Shown: positions 17,118 through 26,001 of the stretch, one piece after another
How positions within the stretch are numbered: position 1 is the stretch's first letter
Layout: each line of letters begins with the position of its first letter
From: Salegentibacter tibetensis
GTDB taxonomy: Bacteria > Bacteroidota > Bacteroidia > Flavobacteriales > Flavobacteriaceae
Direction of reading: 5' to 3'
DNA length: 64,000 nt
Assembly: GCF_020164485.1 (NCBI RefSeq)
Contig: NZ_JAIQZA010000005.1
Coordinates: forward strand, 1 to 64,000
Notes under the pieces: model-generated
What the model was told of the DNA's origin: nothing
What the model saw: the letters and a program-made list of their open reading frames with translations, nothing else
Database searches by the model: none
Made by a program: the position numbers and the translations under genes

Positions 17118-18332
17118 TCAAAAATCTACCACACTATTTAAAGCTTTATCTGTCTCCTGACTTATAAAATAGGATTGGTACATCATAGTCGTGGTGACAG
17201 AAGAATGTCTATATAATTGTTGGAGCATTTGAACTGGAATTTTATCTCCTGCAATATTTCCAAAGCTATGTCGTGCAATGTGCATTGTTAACTTCTTAGT
17301 TATACCGGCTTTGATTGCCACTTCAGTTAAACGAGAATTCAGCCATTTATTAGCATTTTTGGCTTTTGCATAAAGCTGCTTCTCATTACTGGGATCAACA
17401 ACCTTTAGTTCGGGGAAAATAAAATCATTATCAGATCCCTTATCATTAATATAATCTTTAAGGATCGCGTGAATCTTTTCAGGTAGCTGGAGAGAAACTA
17501 GTTTAGAATTTTTATTCATGGTATAATGAAGGCGGTTGTCGTAAATATCACTCCAGCGAATTCTTAATACATCAGATACTCTTATTCCTGCTAGATAGAA
17601 ACTAAAAAGCCATATATTCCTGGCGTGGTATTCTTCATCTGTAAGTTCATTGAGCTTTTCTATGCTTTGAATTTCTTGTACAGTTAAGCCAATTTTTCTA
17701 GTCTCGGGAAATTTAATCTTAACTTTATCTTTCCCGAATGGATATAACTTCCTATCTACGAGTCCCTGTTTAATAGCTCTATTAAATAACAGGCGGATTA
17801 AAACAAGATGGTTTACTATAGTCCTTTCAGATAATTTTTTAGAATTTTTTAAAAAGTTCATGTATTTCCTAAGAAAAGTCTCATCGAGATCCTGAAAAGA
17901 TAATTGTCTGGATTTTACAAAAGTTGCAATATGTCCAATGTAGGCTTTGTCAACTGTTAACCGACCAAATTTGTTGTTAGCTTTAATTTCTTCTAAGTGT
18001 GCGTCTGCTATATCAAAAAAGTTTTTATCAGAATTTAAAAACAGAATGTCCTTTTTTATCTGAGCCGCAGAGAAATCTTTTCCTTCTGCCTGGAGCTGTA
18101 ATAGAAACCTATTAGTTTCTGCTAATTTTGTTAATAGAAGGTAATTTAGACGAGCAGCGTTAGGATGAGATTTTTTTACTATACATTTTTCATCATCCCA
18201 ATAATTCAAAGAGATATAGTGACCAATATAAAGATAAGAAGATTTCCTAAATTTGGTTATGCGAATTGCCAGAGGGTATTGCTCTTTTTTATTAGGTTTT
18301 TTTCGAAGGGTTATTGATGCATTGGACGACAT
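17118..18332 (-). CDS. Tyrosine recombinase integrase of the island
   Basis: A phage-type integrase of 404 residues. It has the N-terminal arm-binding part common in Bacteroidota integrases (ITLRKKPNKKEQYPLAIRI), a SAM-like core-binding domain (about 105-200) and the catalytic domain with Arg in YLAGIRVSDVLRIRW (about 250), HIARH near 350, RHSSVTTTMMYQSY near the end, and the nucleophile Tyr in MYQSY. The gene points away from an att site 160 bases upstream that is the 3' half of tRNA-Leu, which identifies it as the integrase of the genomic island to its left. All catalytic residues are present, so the protein should be active. Confidence 0.9.
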   Translation of the reverse strand: MSSNASITLRKKPNKKEQYPLAIRITKFRKSSYLYIGHYISLNYWDDEKCIVKKSHPNAARLNYLLLTKLAETNRFLLQLQAEGKDFSAAQIKKDILFLNSDKNFFDIADAHLEEIKANNKFGRLTVDKAYIGHIATFVKSRQLSFQDLDETFLRKYMNFLKNSKKLSERTIVNHLVLIRLLFNRAIKQGLVDRKLYPFGKDKVKIKFPETRKIGLTVQEIQSIEKLNELTDEEYHARNIWLFSFYLAGIRVSDVLRIRWSDIYDNRLHYTMNKNSKLVSLQLPEKIHAILKDYINDKGSDNDFIFPELKVVDPSNEKQLYAKAKNANKWLNSRLTEVAIKAGITKKLTMHIARHSFGNIAGDKIPVQMLQQLYRHSSVTTTMMYQSYFISQETDKALNSVVDF

Positions 18333-18494
18333 AACAATCTGATATTTGCCTAATAAAGATAACTATTTTTGGTACAACATAGGTACAACATTTGTTGATA
18401 TCATATAAAATCAAATGATATTAAATGACACTAAAAAATTTATAACTAATTGATTTTGAGATGTTTTGGGTTATTTTGTGATATAATTTTAACA

Positions 18495-18546
18495 ACTTAG
18501 GATCTAGTGCCGCAAGGTGTGAGAGTTCGAGTCTCTCCGCCCGCAC
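18495..18546 (+). other. Attachment site: 3' half of a tRNA-Leu(UAG) gene
   Basis: The sequence starts in an anticodon loop (ACTTAGGATCTAGTG, anticodon TAG) and continues through a type II variable arm (GCCGCAAGGTG), the T arm (GAGAGTTCGAGTCTCTC) and the 3' acceptor strand CGCCCGC plus A. The D arm and 5' acceptor strand are absent; the bases before 18495 do not match a tRNA. This is the 3' half left at one end of an element that integrated at the anticodon loop of tRNA-Leu. The intact tRNA should flank the other end of the island, to the left. Confidence 0.85.
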
Positions 18547-18812
18547 AAAAAGCTCTTCAGAAATGAAGGGCTTTTTTTATATTGAAAAAATGAATGAAAT
18601 AAAAGAGGGGAGAGGGGAGAAGTTTATCCCGATGAATATCGGGAAGTCTCTCCGCCCGCACAAAAAGCTCTTCAGAAATGGAGGGCTTTTTTTATATTGA
18701 AAAAATGAATGAAATAAAAGAGGGAGAGGCGAGAAGTTTATCCCGATGAATATCGGGAAGTCTCTCGGCCCGCACAAAAAACTCTTCAGAAATGGAGGGC
18801 TTTTTTTGTTTG
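18531..18812 (+). repeat. Tandem repeat of a tRNA 3' end with its terminator (115-base unit)
   Basis: A unit of about 115 bases starts GTCTCTCCGCCCGCAC, runs through a hairpin terminator (AAGCTCTTCAGAAATGAAGGGCTTTTTTT) and ends with a CCCGAT-GAAT-ATCGGG palindrome. Copies start at 18531, 18646 and 18760; the third is cut off after its terminator at about 18812. The copies differ by only a few bases. They look like duplications of the tRNA-Leu 3' end and its transcription terminator, which gives a small array of potential att sites. Confidence 0.85.
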
Positions 18813-18862
18813 GGTACAACAGGGGGAACACATTTGGATGGATCAAGCCAAAATTGTGTAAA

Positions 18863-19897
18863 TCATGAGGGGGTATCATCTCCATTTTCATCATCACCTG
18901 TTTTTAGTATTGCCCTAATCCTATCGATATGAACCTGTGACATTTTAGCTCTTTCTAGAGCTGATTTAGAACCAACACCCTTTTTCCCGTGTGCGATTTC
19001 AGTTAATAGGTTTTTACGCTCCTCGAACATCCGTAACGCAGTCCACATAGTCTCTTCAATCTTGTTTGTTTGTTCAGCCAAAAGAGCAGCAGCCGTATAC
19101 GCGTGCCCGGTATGACAACGGAACCGCATGTCATCATCTTTATCTACCTGCCATAAAACACCACCACAGCCCGGACAGTTAAAAGGAACCTGATCGCCCA
19201 CTGTATTAACTGAAGACAAATCGCTCAAGACACGAGCGGCAATTTTTGCCTCTATTAAAACATCTTTAGGAACCGTTTTGTTTTTTTGCAATTCCTGGGG
19301 AATAAGCTCATACAGTAATGCTCCCATTGCAGATATTGGTAAGCTATAATCTACTTTTACATTATTAATGGCATTTCTTGGCATAGCAGGATATTGGGCA
19401 TCATCAGGGTCTTGTACAATGCAAATCCCACCGCATCTTTTAATGGCCTTCATTCCTGCCGTTCCATCATCAAGATAGCCTGTTAGTAATATCCCAATAA
19501 CACCGGCGCCAAATGCAACGGCTGTAGAGCGGAACAGTGGATCAATAGCAGGACGTGATCTATTTTCCTGAGCTCCTTTGGTTACCAGCAACTTTAGGTC
19601 TTTACCAATCATTAGGTGATGATCTGAGGGTGCCAGATATAAATACCCGGGTTTTAAATCGTTTCCGCTTTTTGCGTGTTGACACTTTACTGTATTGAAC
19701 TTATTTAGCTCGTCCAGGACCACATTTCCAGTAGCATCTGCTGAAATATGGCGAACAACCAATATTGGCAATGGGAAGCCTTTGCGCAGTTGACTGATTA
19801 ATTTTTTTAATGCATTTAGCCCTCCTGCAGATGTACCTATGACAACTACCTTAGAAAATTCCTCAGGCTTATGAGGTTTATTAGTTTTTTTCATCAA
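18863..19897 (-). CDS. Orphan CheB-type methylesterase
   Basis: A CheB methylesterase catalytic domain without a receiver domain: VVVIGTSAGGLNAL (Ser23), ILVVRHISADATG (His50) and LTGYLDDGTAGMKAI (Asp143 or 144) supply the triad. Residues about 229-262 form a zinc-ribbon-like module (CPGCGG, then FRCHTGHAY), followed by a helical tail. In chemotaxis CheB removes methyl groups from receptors, but no chemotaxis genes are nearby and gliding flavobacteria usually lack flagellar systems. Such stand-alone CheB proteins occur widely in Bacteroidota with unproven targets. The gene lies between two tRNA-Leu-derived sequences, so it may be cargo of an older integration. 344 residues. Confidence 0.85.
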   Translation of the reverse strand: MMKKTNKPHKPEEFSKVVVIGTSAGGLNALKKLISQLRKGFPLPILVVRHISADATGNVVLDELNKFNTVKCQHAKSGNDLKPGYLYLAPSDHHLMIGKDLKLLVTKGAQENRSRPAIDPLFRSTAVAFGAGVIGILLTGYLDDGTAGMKAIKRCGGICIVQDPDDAQYPAMPRNAINNVKVDYSLPISAMGALLYELIPQELQKNKTVPKDVLIEAKIAARVLSDLSSVNTVGDQVPFNCPGCGGVLWQVDKDDDMRFRCHTGHAYTAAALLAEQTNKIEETMWTALRMFEERKNLLTEIAHGKKGVGSKSALERAKMSQVHIDRIRAILKTGDDENGDDTPS

Positions 19898-20885
19898 CTA
19901 AAAATTAATAAAATGCTAAAATGGAGATAAGTTATTTTCTCGTGTATGTTTTCCATAAACTGCAGTTAATTGTGTTATGCCGGGTGTCCTAAAAAATAAA
20001 AATTTGTTAGTTGAAAACCAGCCTTTTAAAGATACGCAAATATTTCCGTATGGTTAAATGAAGTTATTTATTAGTGTAATGTAATCTAGTTTTTTTAGCT
20101 TGATTTGAACAATTGTAAAGTCAGGATCTAGTGCTGCATGGTGTTTTAATCTCTCTGCCCGCACAAAGAGATAACACATTCAGTAAATTCAGGAGTCAAT
20201 AATCTTAATCTTTATTACCATTGAAGGCATTTCTTTTTTGAAATTTTTGGATATGAAAAGTAACCTCAGGCATCAAGAGCATTACTCCATATCAAATTGA
20301 TTTCTATTCTGATAAAAAATTTTGAGTAGTGCTATATATGCGTCCAATGTTTCCTTCAAAATATTTTTCGATTCACGCACAACTTTGGAGAGTAATCCGT
20401 TAACGCTGTTAACATAATTTTAACATAATAAGCATTTAAATGCTTTTATAAAATTTTCTGAATTCAAAAACAATTGGATCCAGTCTAATTATTGAGGGAT
20501 TCTGCTCCAAAATAATCAAATTGGGTTTGTATCATCGGCTCTCTTACCTGTTTGTAGCATGTGAAAAGTTTTCACAATTTTTTTGTTAAAAAATTTAACA
20601 AATTAAAAAAAGCGTAATATGTTCGGACTTGTCTCTGAAAGTTTAAAAGTCGTTTTAATTTAAAAAATCATCGAAAACAGTTGTAAAAATAGGCCTTCAA
20701 GAAAATTATGAAAAAGTTTGTTTGTTAGTTTTAAGAATTTCCAAATCATTTTTAAAACTAGAAACTCATCTTCCTTGTAGGAATCTGACTATTAAAATAT
20801 TAACATAGTTGATGTGATTTTTTGGAACGGCCTTTGTAAACTTCAGAACAAAAAATTTTGATAATTTAACATAAAAAACCTACTT
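19898..20885. other. Long non-coding region with a decayed att copy and paired palindromes
   Basis: About 990 bases hold no gene I can support. At 20123-20164 there is a degraded copy of the tRNA-Leu 3' half. At 20561-20575 lies GTGAAAA-G-TTTTCAC, closely followed by GTTAAA-AAA-TTTAAC (about 20585-20600); these two adjacent palindromes could be operator sites or part of a long leader for the astacin gene, which starts at 20886. The rest is AT-rich with frequent stops. Confidence 0.4.
20123..20164 (+). other. Degraded second copy of the tRNA-Leu attachment site
   Basis: AGGATCTAGTG is identical to the site at 18495-18546, followed by diverged bases and then ATCTCTCTGCCCGCAC close to the same 3' end. 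The T arm has been partly lost. It probably marks the far end of an earlier integration whose remnant includes the CheB gene. Confidence 0.6.
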
Positions 20886-21914
20886 ATGAAAAAATGTAAA
20901 TTTTTATTGCTACCTGTTCTGGCGATTCTGGCATGTAGTAAAGATCCAATTTCAGAGAATGAAAATGCAGAAACGCAACTAAAACCAGAAGAAATTTCAG
21001 ATCAACAATCAGAAATGGCCTTTCCGAACGATCTGGGCCCCGTCTCACAAATTTATTATGCCGGGCAAAAGATGCCTGTTGAAGAACATAATGGTGATTA
21101 TGTCTATCAGGGCGATATTATGATTCCTGTAAACCAAAGCAGCAAGTCCCCACAATCCATTATTTATGAAAATAAGGAGGCTATTCCACAGGAGAAGAGT
21201 ACAGGACGTACTTCAGGCCTTTGGCCCGATAATACTGTTTATTACTCCATTGATTCCAATCTTTCTGATAAAAATAGGGTATATGACGCGATAAAACACT
21301 GGGAGGATAATACTACGCTAAAATTTGTGGAAAGATCAGGAGAGTCTAATTATATCTATTTTATTTCCGGGTCCGGTTGTTCTTCTTATGTTGGGATGAT
21401 TGGAGGAAGACAAAACATTACCTTATCTAAATACTGCAGCACGGGAAATACCATCCATGAGATAGGTCACGCAGTAGGTTTATGGCACGAACAGAGTAGA
21501 GTAGATAGAAATAATTACATTACAGTGCACCTGGATAATGTTAAAAGCGGATATGAGCATAATTTTCACACTTATGAAGACAGTGGTTACGATGGTGAAG
21601 AATATACTACTAGCCTGGATTTTGGCTCCATTATGATGTATGGCGCATATTCCTTTTCTACTAATGGAGAGCCTACAATAACCAAAAGTAATGGTAGTAC
21701 TTACCAGGTTCAACGTTCGACACTTTCTTCGGGTGATATTACAGGAATAAAAAGTATGTATCCTGAGGATGGAACTGAACCTACCTATATAAACGGTGAA
21801 TACTATACCATTAACGGGCTTACCGTTTTAAGAATGTATGATGCCTGGTTGCATTATTCAAAGTATGGATGGTTAGAAGTGAAATTCTATAAAAATTACT
21901 GGTATTATGTTTAA
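20886..21914 (+). CDS. Astacin-family (M12A) zinc metalloprotease, lipoprotein
   Basis: A secreted zinc endopeptidase related to flavastacin and myroilysin. Lipoprotein signal with Cys17 (LAILAC), a propeptide-like region to about residue 108, then the catalytic domain with HEIGHAVGLWHEQSR at 191-205 (His191, His195 and His201 bind zinc, Glu192 is catalytic) and the Met-turn SIMMY at 248-252 with its Tyr. A short C-terminal extension of about 50 residues rich in Tyr and Trp follows and may be a binding module or a sorting tail. Predicted to be anchored at the cell surface or the periplasmic face and to degrade proteins outside the cell. A single gene with its own terminator. Confidence 0.93.
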   Translation: MKKCKFLLLPVLAILACSKDPISENENAETQLKPEEISDQQSEMAFPNDLGPVSQIYYAGQKMPVEEHNGDYVYQGDIMIPVNQSSKSPQSIIYENKEAIPQEKSTGRTSGLWPDNTVYYSIDSNLSDKNRVYDAIKHWEDNTTLKFVERSGESNYIYFISGSGCSSYVGMIGGRQNITLSKYCSTGNTIHEIGHAVGLWHEQSRVDRNNYITVHLDNVKSGYEHNFHTYEDSGYDGEEYTTSLDFGSIMMYGAYSFSTNGEPTITKSNGSTYQVQRSTLSSGDITGIKSMYPEDGTEPTYINGEYYTINGLTVLRMYDAWLHYSKYGWLEVKFYKNYWYYV

Positions 21915-21940
21915 GGCATAAAGATGATTTTTTTCGAGAA

Positions 21941-21970
21941 AACCCGGGTTTGTAACCCGGGTTATTTTAT
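21941..21970 (+). terminator. Intrinsic terminator of the astacin gene
   Basis: A perfect hairpin of AACCCGGGTT, a three-base loop and AACCCGGGTT (21941-21963), followed by an A/T-rich tract, 27 bases after the stop codon. Confidence 0.75.
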
Positions 21971-22278
21971 AAAAAAATGGAAAAACAATGGGTTAAGGGT
22001 GTCTCATGCTTATTTAGAGTGACTACCGAACGGACGGCATAGGCTGGAAAACCTGATAAAAGATAAATGGTTTGTAGTTTATATTCCCCTGGAAAATCCC
22101 CTGTTTTTTATTGTTGGCTTGAAAAGAATCTATTTTGACGTCTCATATGTAAAATTTTGCAGTTGAGTATATCCTCTATTTTTTAAATTACTGGAGCAAA
22201 CTTTTTTGAAAATCGGCCTGGATTTGGAAAAGGAATTTTTTATTGTATTATATTGCCAATTCTCGCAAATAAATTTTT
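21971..22278. promoter_or_regulatory. Intergenic region with a promoter for the carboxypeptidase gene
   Basis: No gene is seen. TTTG at 22223-22226 and TATATTGC at 22249-22256, 22 bases apart, resemble the flavobacterial -33/-7 promoter (TTTG and TAnnTTTG). The distance to the ATG at 22279 would leave a short leader. Confidence 0.35.
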
Positions 22279-24876
22279 ATGAAAAGATTTTTACTACCCC
22301 TGCTGTTTTTTTGTTCTTTTTCCCTTTTGGCCCAGGAGGCTTATTTCTTTCCGGATAAAGAAAATTTTAATAAAAATATTCCCAGTCCTCAGGAGTTTTT
22401 GGGCTATGAAATTGGGGATTTTCATACCCGCCATGACAGGATTGTAGCTTATTTTAATGAACTGGCAAAACTTTCAGATCGGGTTCACGTTCAGGAAATA
22501 GGAGAGACCTATGAGCAGCGGTCAATGATTGTTGCAACCATAACGAGTCCTGAGAATTACAGGAACCTTGAAAATATTCGCAGTGAGCATTTAGAGCTTA
22601 TAGACTCAAAATCACCATTACCGGAACTCGAAAATATGCCTGTAATTGTCCAGCTGGGCTATAACGTACACGGAAACGAACCTTCCAGTAGTGAAGCCTC
22701 AATGCTCACAGCCTGGTATCTTACTGCTTCTGAAGATACTGAAGTCTTGCGATACCTTGAGGAAGCTGTTATTTTTGTAGAGCCGGTCCTTAATCCCGAC
22801 GGTCGTGACCGGCATACGAACTGGGCAAATATGCATAGAGGTTTTCCTCCGGTTGCCGATGCAAATGACAGAGAACACAATGAGGTATGGCCTAGCGGAA
22901 GAGTGAATCATTATTGGTTTGACCTAAACAGGGACTGGCTACCTCTGGTGCACGTAGAGAGCCAGGCGCGACTGGATTTTTATCACAAGTGGTATCCCAA
23001 TGTGGTGACAGATTTCCACGAAATGGGAACAAACAGCACCTATTTCTTTGAACCTACCAAACCCTACGGCTCGGAGAATCCAATTATCCCACGCTCTAAT
23101 TATGAGGAGCTGAACAATCTACTGGCACCTTATTTTGCCGAAGCCATGAACGAGATTGGCTCCCTGTACTTTACGAAGGAAGTGTTTGATAATTCCTATC
23201 CCGGTTATGGTTCTACCTATCCAGACATTCAGGGCGGATTGGGGTTGGTTTTTGAACAGGCTAGCTCCAGGGGTCATCTCCAGGAGAGTATTCATGGAGA
23301 TGTTTCCTTTGCTTTTACCATACGCAACCATCTGGTTAACAGTCTTGCTACAGTTAAGGCGGCCGTAGAGAATAGGGAAGTATTTTTACGCCATCAAAAG
23401 GATTTCTTTGTTTCTGCCCTGGATCAGGCCGGAGATCATTATGCAAAAGGCTATGTGTTTAGCGATGGTGACGACATGAATAGAACAAAAGCTTTTGTAG
23501 ACTTGCTTTTGCAACACAAAATAGAAGTATATAAAGCAAAAAATGATATACGGGCAGCTAAACGCACTTTTGGGGAAAATAATTCTTATGTAGTACCGGC
23601 AGAGCAGTCCCAGTTCAGGATGGTAGCTACTATGTTTGATACGGTTACCAAATTTCATGACAGTCTCTTTTACGATACTTCTGCCTGGTCTATGGTTCAC
23701 GCATACGGTCTCCCGTCCTCACCTTTACAAGCACGTGAGATGAGAGGATTAGAGATGGGAGAGCAGATAGACTCATCGTTCCTTAAACCTATGGAGTACG
23801 CTGTTGCAGAGAGTGATTATGCCTATCTCTTCAGCTGGCAGGATTATAACTCCCCACGTATCCTTCACGAACTTTTAAAGAATGAAATCATCACTAAAAC
23901 TGCCTTTAGGCCGTTGAGTATCCAGAGTAATAATGACCGAAAGGAAATTGGTTATGGAAGTATTCTTGTGCCCGTAGCAATGCAGAAAATGACGGGCGAG
24001 GAGCTCCATAGCCTAATGAATGAATTGGCAAATAAACACCAGGTGGCCGTAGAATCGGTTTCAGGTGGATTGAGCAGTTCGGGAATAGACCTGGGAAGCA
24101 GGAATTTTGTGAAGGTAGAAATCCCGCAGCCACTTATGCTTATAGGTGAGGGCATTTCTCAATACGAAGCCGGCGAGGTATGGCATCTTCTGGACAGCAA
24201 ATTAAATATGCCACTTCCAAAAGTTGATATTCTCGACTTCCGTCGGGTAAACCTGGATAAGTATAATGAGCTTATTATGGTAGACGGAAATTACCGCCTT
24301 TTGCAGGAACAGGACGTAGAAAGAATAAAGGACTGGGTTGAAAATGGCGGTACTCTTATCGCGCAGAAATCTGCTGTAGCCTGGGCAATAGATAAGGAAC
24401 TCATTAAGGAAGAAGGGATAGTTATAAAAGATACCACAGCTAAAAAAGAAGAAGAACGAGTGCGGTACGATTTTGTTTCTGCCGAGGCTCGGGAAGGAGC
24501 TAAGGTCATTGGCGGATCTATTTATAGAGTGGATCTTGATATCACACACCCGCTTGGTTTTGGATATACAGACCGTGATCTGGTAGTATACCGAAATAGT
24601 AATTTATTCCTTAAGCTTCCGGAAAATCCATACAGCGCCGTGGCGGTTTATAAAGAAGATCCATTGGTTAGCGGATATGTTTCAGAAGAAAATCTGGAAA
24701 AACTCCCGGGCACCAGTTCCATTATTGTAAGTAAACTTGGCTCAGGAAGAGTGATCTCATTTGTCGATAATCCAAACTTTAGGGGAACCTGGTATGGTAC
24801 GAATAAACTGTTTTTTAATGCTTTGTTCTTTGGGCCGATTATTAATATTCCAGATGTTGCAGATGAATATAAATAG
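22279..24876 (+). CDS. M14-family zinc carboxypeptidase, secreted
   Basis: A large secreted carboxypeptidase-like enzyme, 865 residues. It has a signal peptide (to about residue 19), an M14 domain with the zinc ligands H131 and E134 in YNVHGNEPSSSEA, the substrate-binding NPDGRDR near 172-178, the third zinc ligand H247 in VVTDFHEMG, and the catalytic Glu in GLVFEQASSRGH near 322. The second half (from about 400) has a glutamine-amidotransferase-like or ThuA-like fold (for example IKDWVENGGTLIAQKSA) that is common in this Bacteroidota group. It would trim C-terminal residues from peptides outside the cytoplasm, together with the proteases nearby. Single gene with a terminator downstream. Confidence 0.9.
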   Translation: MKRFLLPLLFFCSFSLLAQEAYFFPDKENFNKNIPSPQEFLGYEIGDFHTRHDRIVAYFNELAKLSDRVHVQEIGETYEQRSMIVATITSPENYRNLENIRSEHLELIDSKSPLPELENMPVIVQLGYNVHGNEPSSSEASMLTAWYLTASEDTEVLRYLEEAVIFVEPVLNPDGRDRHTNWANMHRGFPPVADANDREHNEVWPSGRVNHYWFDLNRDWLPLVHVESQARLDFYHKWYPNVVTDFHEMGTNSTYFFEPTKPYGSENPIIPRSNYEELNNLLAPYFAEAMNEIGSLYFTKEVFDNSYPGYGSTYPDIQGGLGLVFEQASSRGHLQESIHGDVSFAFTIRNHLVNSLATVKAAVENREVFLRHQKDFFVSALDQAGDHYAKGYVFSDGDDMNRTKAFVDLLLQHKIEVYKAKNDIRAAKRTFGENNSYVVPAEQSQFRMVATMFDTVTKFHDSLFYDTSAWSMVHAYGLPSSPLQAREMRGLEMGEQIDSSFLKPMEYAVAESDYAYLFSWQDYNSPRILHELLKNEIITKTAFRPLSIQSNNDRKEIGYGSILVPVAMQKMTGEELHSLMNELANKHQVAVESVSGGLSSSGIDLGSRNFVKVEIPQPLMLIGEGISQYEAGEVWHLLDSKLNMPLPKVDILDFRRVNLDKYNELIMVDGNYRLLQEQDVERIKDWVENGGTLIAQKSAVAWAIDKELIKEEGIVIKDTTAKKEEERVRYDFVSAEAREGAKVIGGSIYRVDLDITHPLGFGYTDRDLVVYRNSNLFLKLPENPYSAVAVYKEDPLVSGYVSEENLEKLPGTSSIIVSKLGSGRVISFVDNPNFRGTWYGTNKLFFNALFFGPIINIPDVADEYK

Positions 24877-24939
24877 GAAGGTATGATTAGGATATGTTTT
24901 TATTAAGGCCGGAAGTGAAATAAATTTTTATAGAATTCT

Positions 24940-24970
24940 GAAGCCAGCTTTTTGCTGGCTTTTTTTATTT
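24940..24970 (+). terminator. Intrinsic terminator after the M14 carboxypeptidase gene
   Basis: AGCCAGC (24942-24948), a T5 loop and GCTGGCT (24954-24960) form a perfect stem followed by seven T residues. Confidence 0.85.
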
Positions 24971-25087
24971 CCGAAAAATTAAAGAAATTAATCAAAATGG
25001 AGAGACGAAAAGTTTATATCGATCCTAACCGGAAAGTTGCTTCCCTGCCAATCGCTTTTTAAAAGATAGCAAGTATTATTTTTACAA

Positions 25088-25300
25088 TTACCGATCTACA
25101 TCAGACTTTACTTCACAATTTCCTGTTGAACAATTTCCCCCCGCACAGGCAAGTCCGAAAAGACCCATTGCAGCCGGCCAGGCGCCAAGTAATACTCCAA
25201 TCCACTCGCCTTCCACTGCACTTTGCACAATTACCCAGGATCCTATAAAGAAGTAGGCTGCCCGTATCCAGGTCCATCCTGTAAAAATTCTCTTCTTCAT
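25088..25300 (-). CDS. DUF2892-type small membrane protein
   Basis: A 70-residue protein with two membrane helices (about 10-26 and 33-52) of the DUF2892/YgaP type, often fused to or next to rhodanese domains. The C-terminal tail has three Cys residues (CAGGNC, GNC). It lies 2 bases after the second rhodanese gene, so it is part of the same operon. In YgaP the membrane part holds the rhodanese at the inner membrane, and a similar role by association is possible. Confidence 0.8.
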   Translation of the reverse strand: MKKRIFTGWTWIRAAYFFIGSWVIVQSAVEGEWIGVLLGAWPAAMGLFGLACAGGNCSTGNCEVKSDVDR

Positions 25301-25302
25301 AA

Positions 25303-25623
25303 TTACCGGGAAATTTTACTATTTAGGCTAGACCAGCTCCCTCCATTATACACATTGGTGTATCCTTTTGAATTCATCAGGCTTTTTGCAGAACCGCTTC
25401 GCATTCCAGACGCGCAACAGAAAATAACAGGTTTGTCTTTTGTTTTTAGAAGTCTGGGGTTTGCATTCAAGGATTGCAAAGGGATATTTTTTGAGCCTTT
25501 AATATGACCACCCGAAAATTCTGCTTTACTTCTCACATCTATAATTACTCCACCTTCTTTAAGGAGTATATTATAATCTGGAGCTGGTTTTATTCCTAAA
25601 AGCTCTTTAAGTTTTGAGATCAT
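25303..25623 (-). CDS. Rhodanese-like sulfurtransferase, second copy
   Basis: A single rhodanese domain of about 106 residues with the active-site loop FCCASGMRSG and the N-terminal signature IDVRSKAEFSGGHIKGSKNIPL. The ATG at 25623 is chosen because the frame upstream of it lies inside the preceding rhodanese gene; it follows that gene's stop by 2 bases. It would carry persulfide on its active-site Cys, passing sulfur between partners. Residues 1-20 (MISKLKELLGIKPAPDYN) precede the domain and are typical of flavobacterial paralogs. Confidence 0.9.
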   Translation of the reverse strand: MISKLKELLGIKPAPDYNILLKEGGVIIDVRSKAEFSGGHIKGSKNIPLQSLNANPRLLKTKDKPVIFCCASGMRSGSAKSLMNSKGYTNVYNGGSWSSLNSKISR

Positions 25624-25625
25624 AA

Positions 25626-25910
25626 TTATGCATTTTCGGATGTTAGATAATTTACTTCGAGCCACGAGCCTCCATTGAGACAATTTACGCCATGTTGTTT
25701 TAAAAAATTCTCTGCCTGGCCACTTCTGTTTCCAGTGGCACAACATAGAATCAGGGGTGCTTTCATTTCCTTAAATTCCTCTATCCTGTGTGGAATCTCA
25801 TTTAAGGGAATATTCACAGCTCCCGAAACGCTCCCTCCCATAAATTCCTGAGCGGTACGCACATCTACAACGGTGCCTTGGCTATTTTTAATTATTTCTT
25901 CTTTATTCAT
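25626..25910 (-). CDS. Rhodanese-like sulfurtransferase, first copy
   Basis: A single rhodanese domain of 94 residues: VDVRTAQEFMGGSVSGAVNIPL, and the active-site loop LCCATGNRSGQA with the persulfide-forming Cys. First gene of a three-gene operon (rhodanese, rhodanese, DUF2892). About 92 bases upstream is a 20-base motif shared with the flavoprotein operon, so the two are likely co-regulated in sulfur metabolism. Confidence 0.92.
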   Translation of the reverse strand: MNKEEIIKNSQGTVVDVRTAQEFMGGSVSGAVNIPLNEIPHRIEEFKEMKAPLILCCATGNRSGQAENFLKQHGVNCLNGGSWLEVNYLTSENA

Positions 25911-26001
25911 TACTAGTTATTTTTGATTTAGAATTGCTTGAATTCAGTGTAAATTATCTGCTGAATTATACCTGCAATTTAAGCTCAAAGCTACGTTCCT
26001 A

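Noticed and set aside
18495-18812. Several tRNA genes or a CRISPR array
   Set aside because: Only the 3' half of tRNA-Leu is present in the first copy and shorter pieces in the others, so no functional tRNA. Units of about 115 bases with near-identical content and no distinct spacers are not CRISPR.
18577-18897. An open frame of 106 codons on the minus strand with a repeated protein motif
   Set aside because: It reads through the tandem tRNA 3'-end and terminator repeats and overlaps the end of cheB; the protein repeats simply mirror the DNA repeats.
23386-24549. Minus-strand frames of 70-115 codons opposite the M14 gene
   Set aside because: Shadows of a well-supported long coding region on the + strand.
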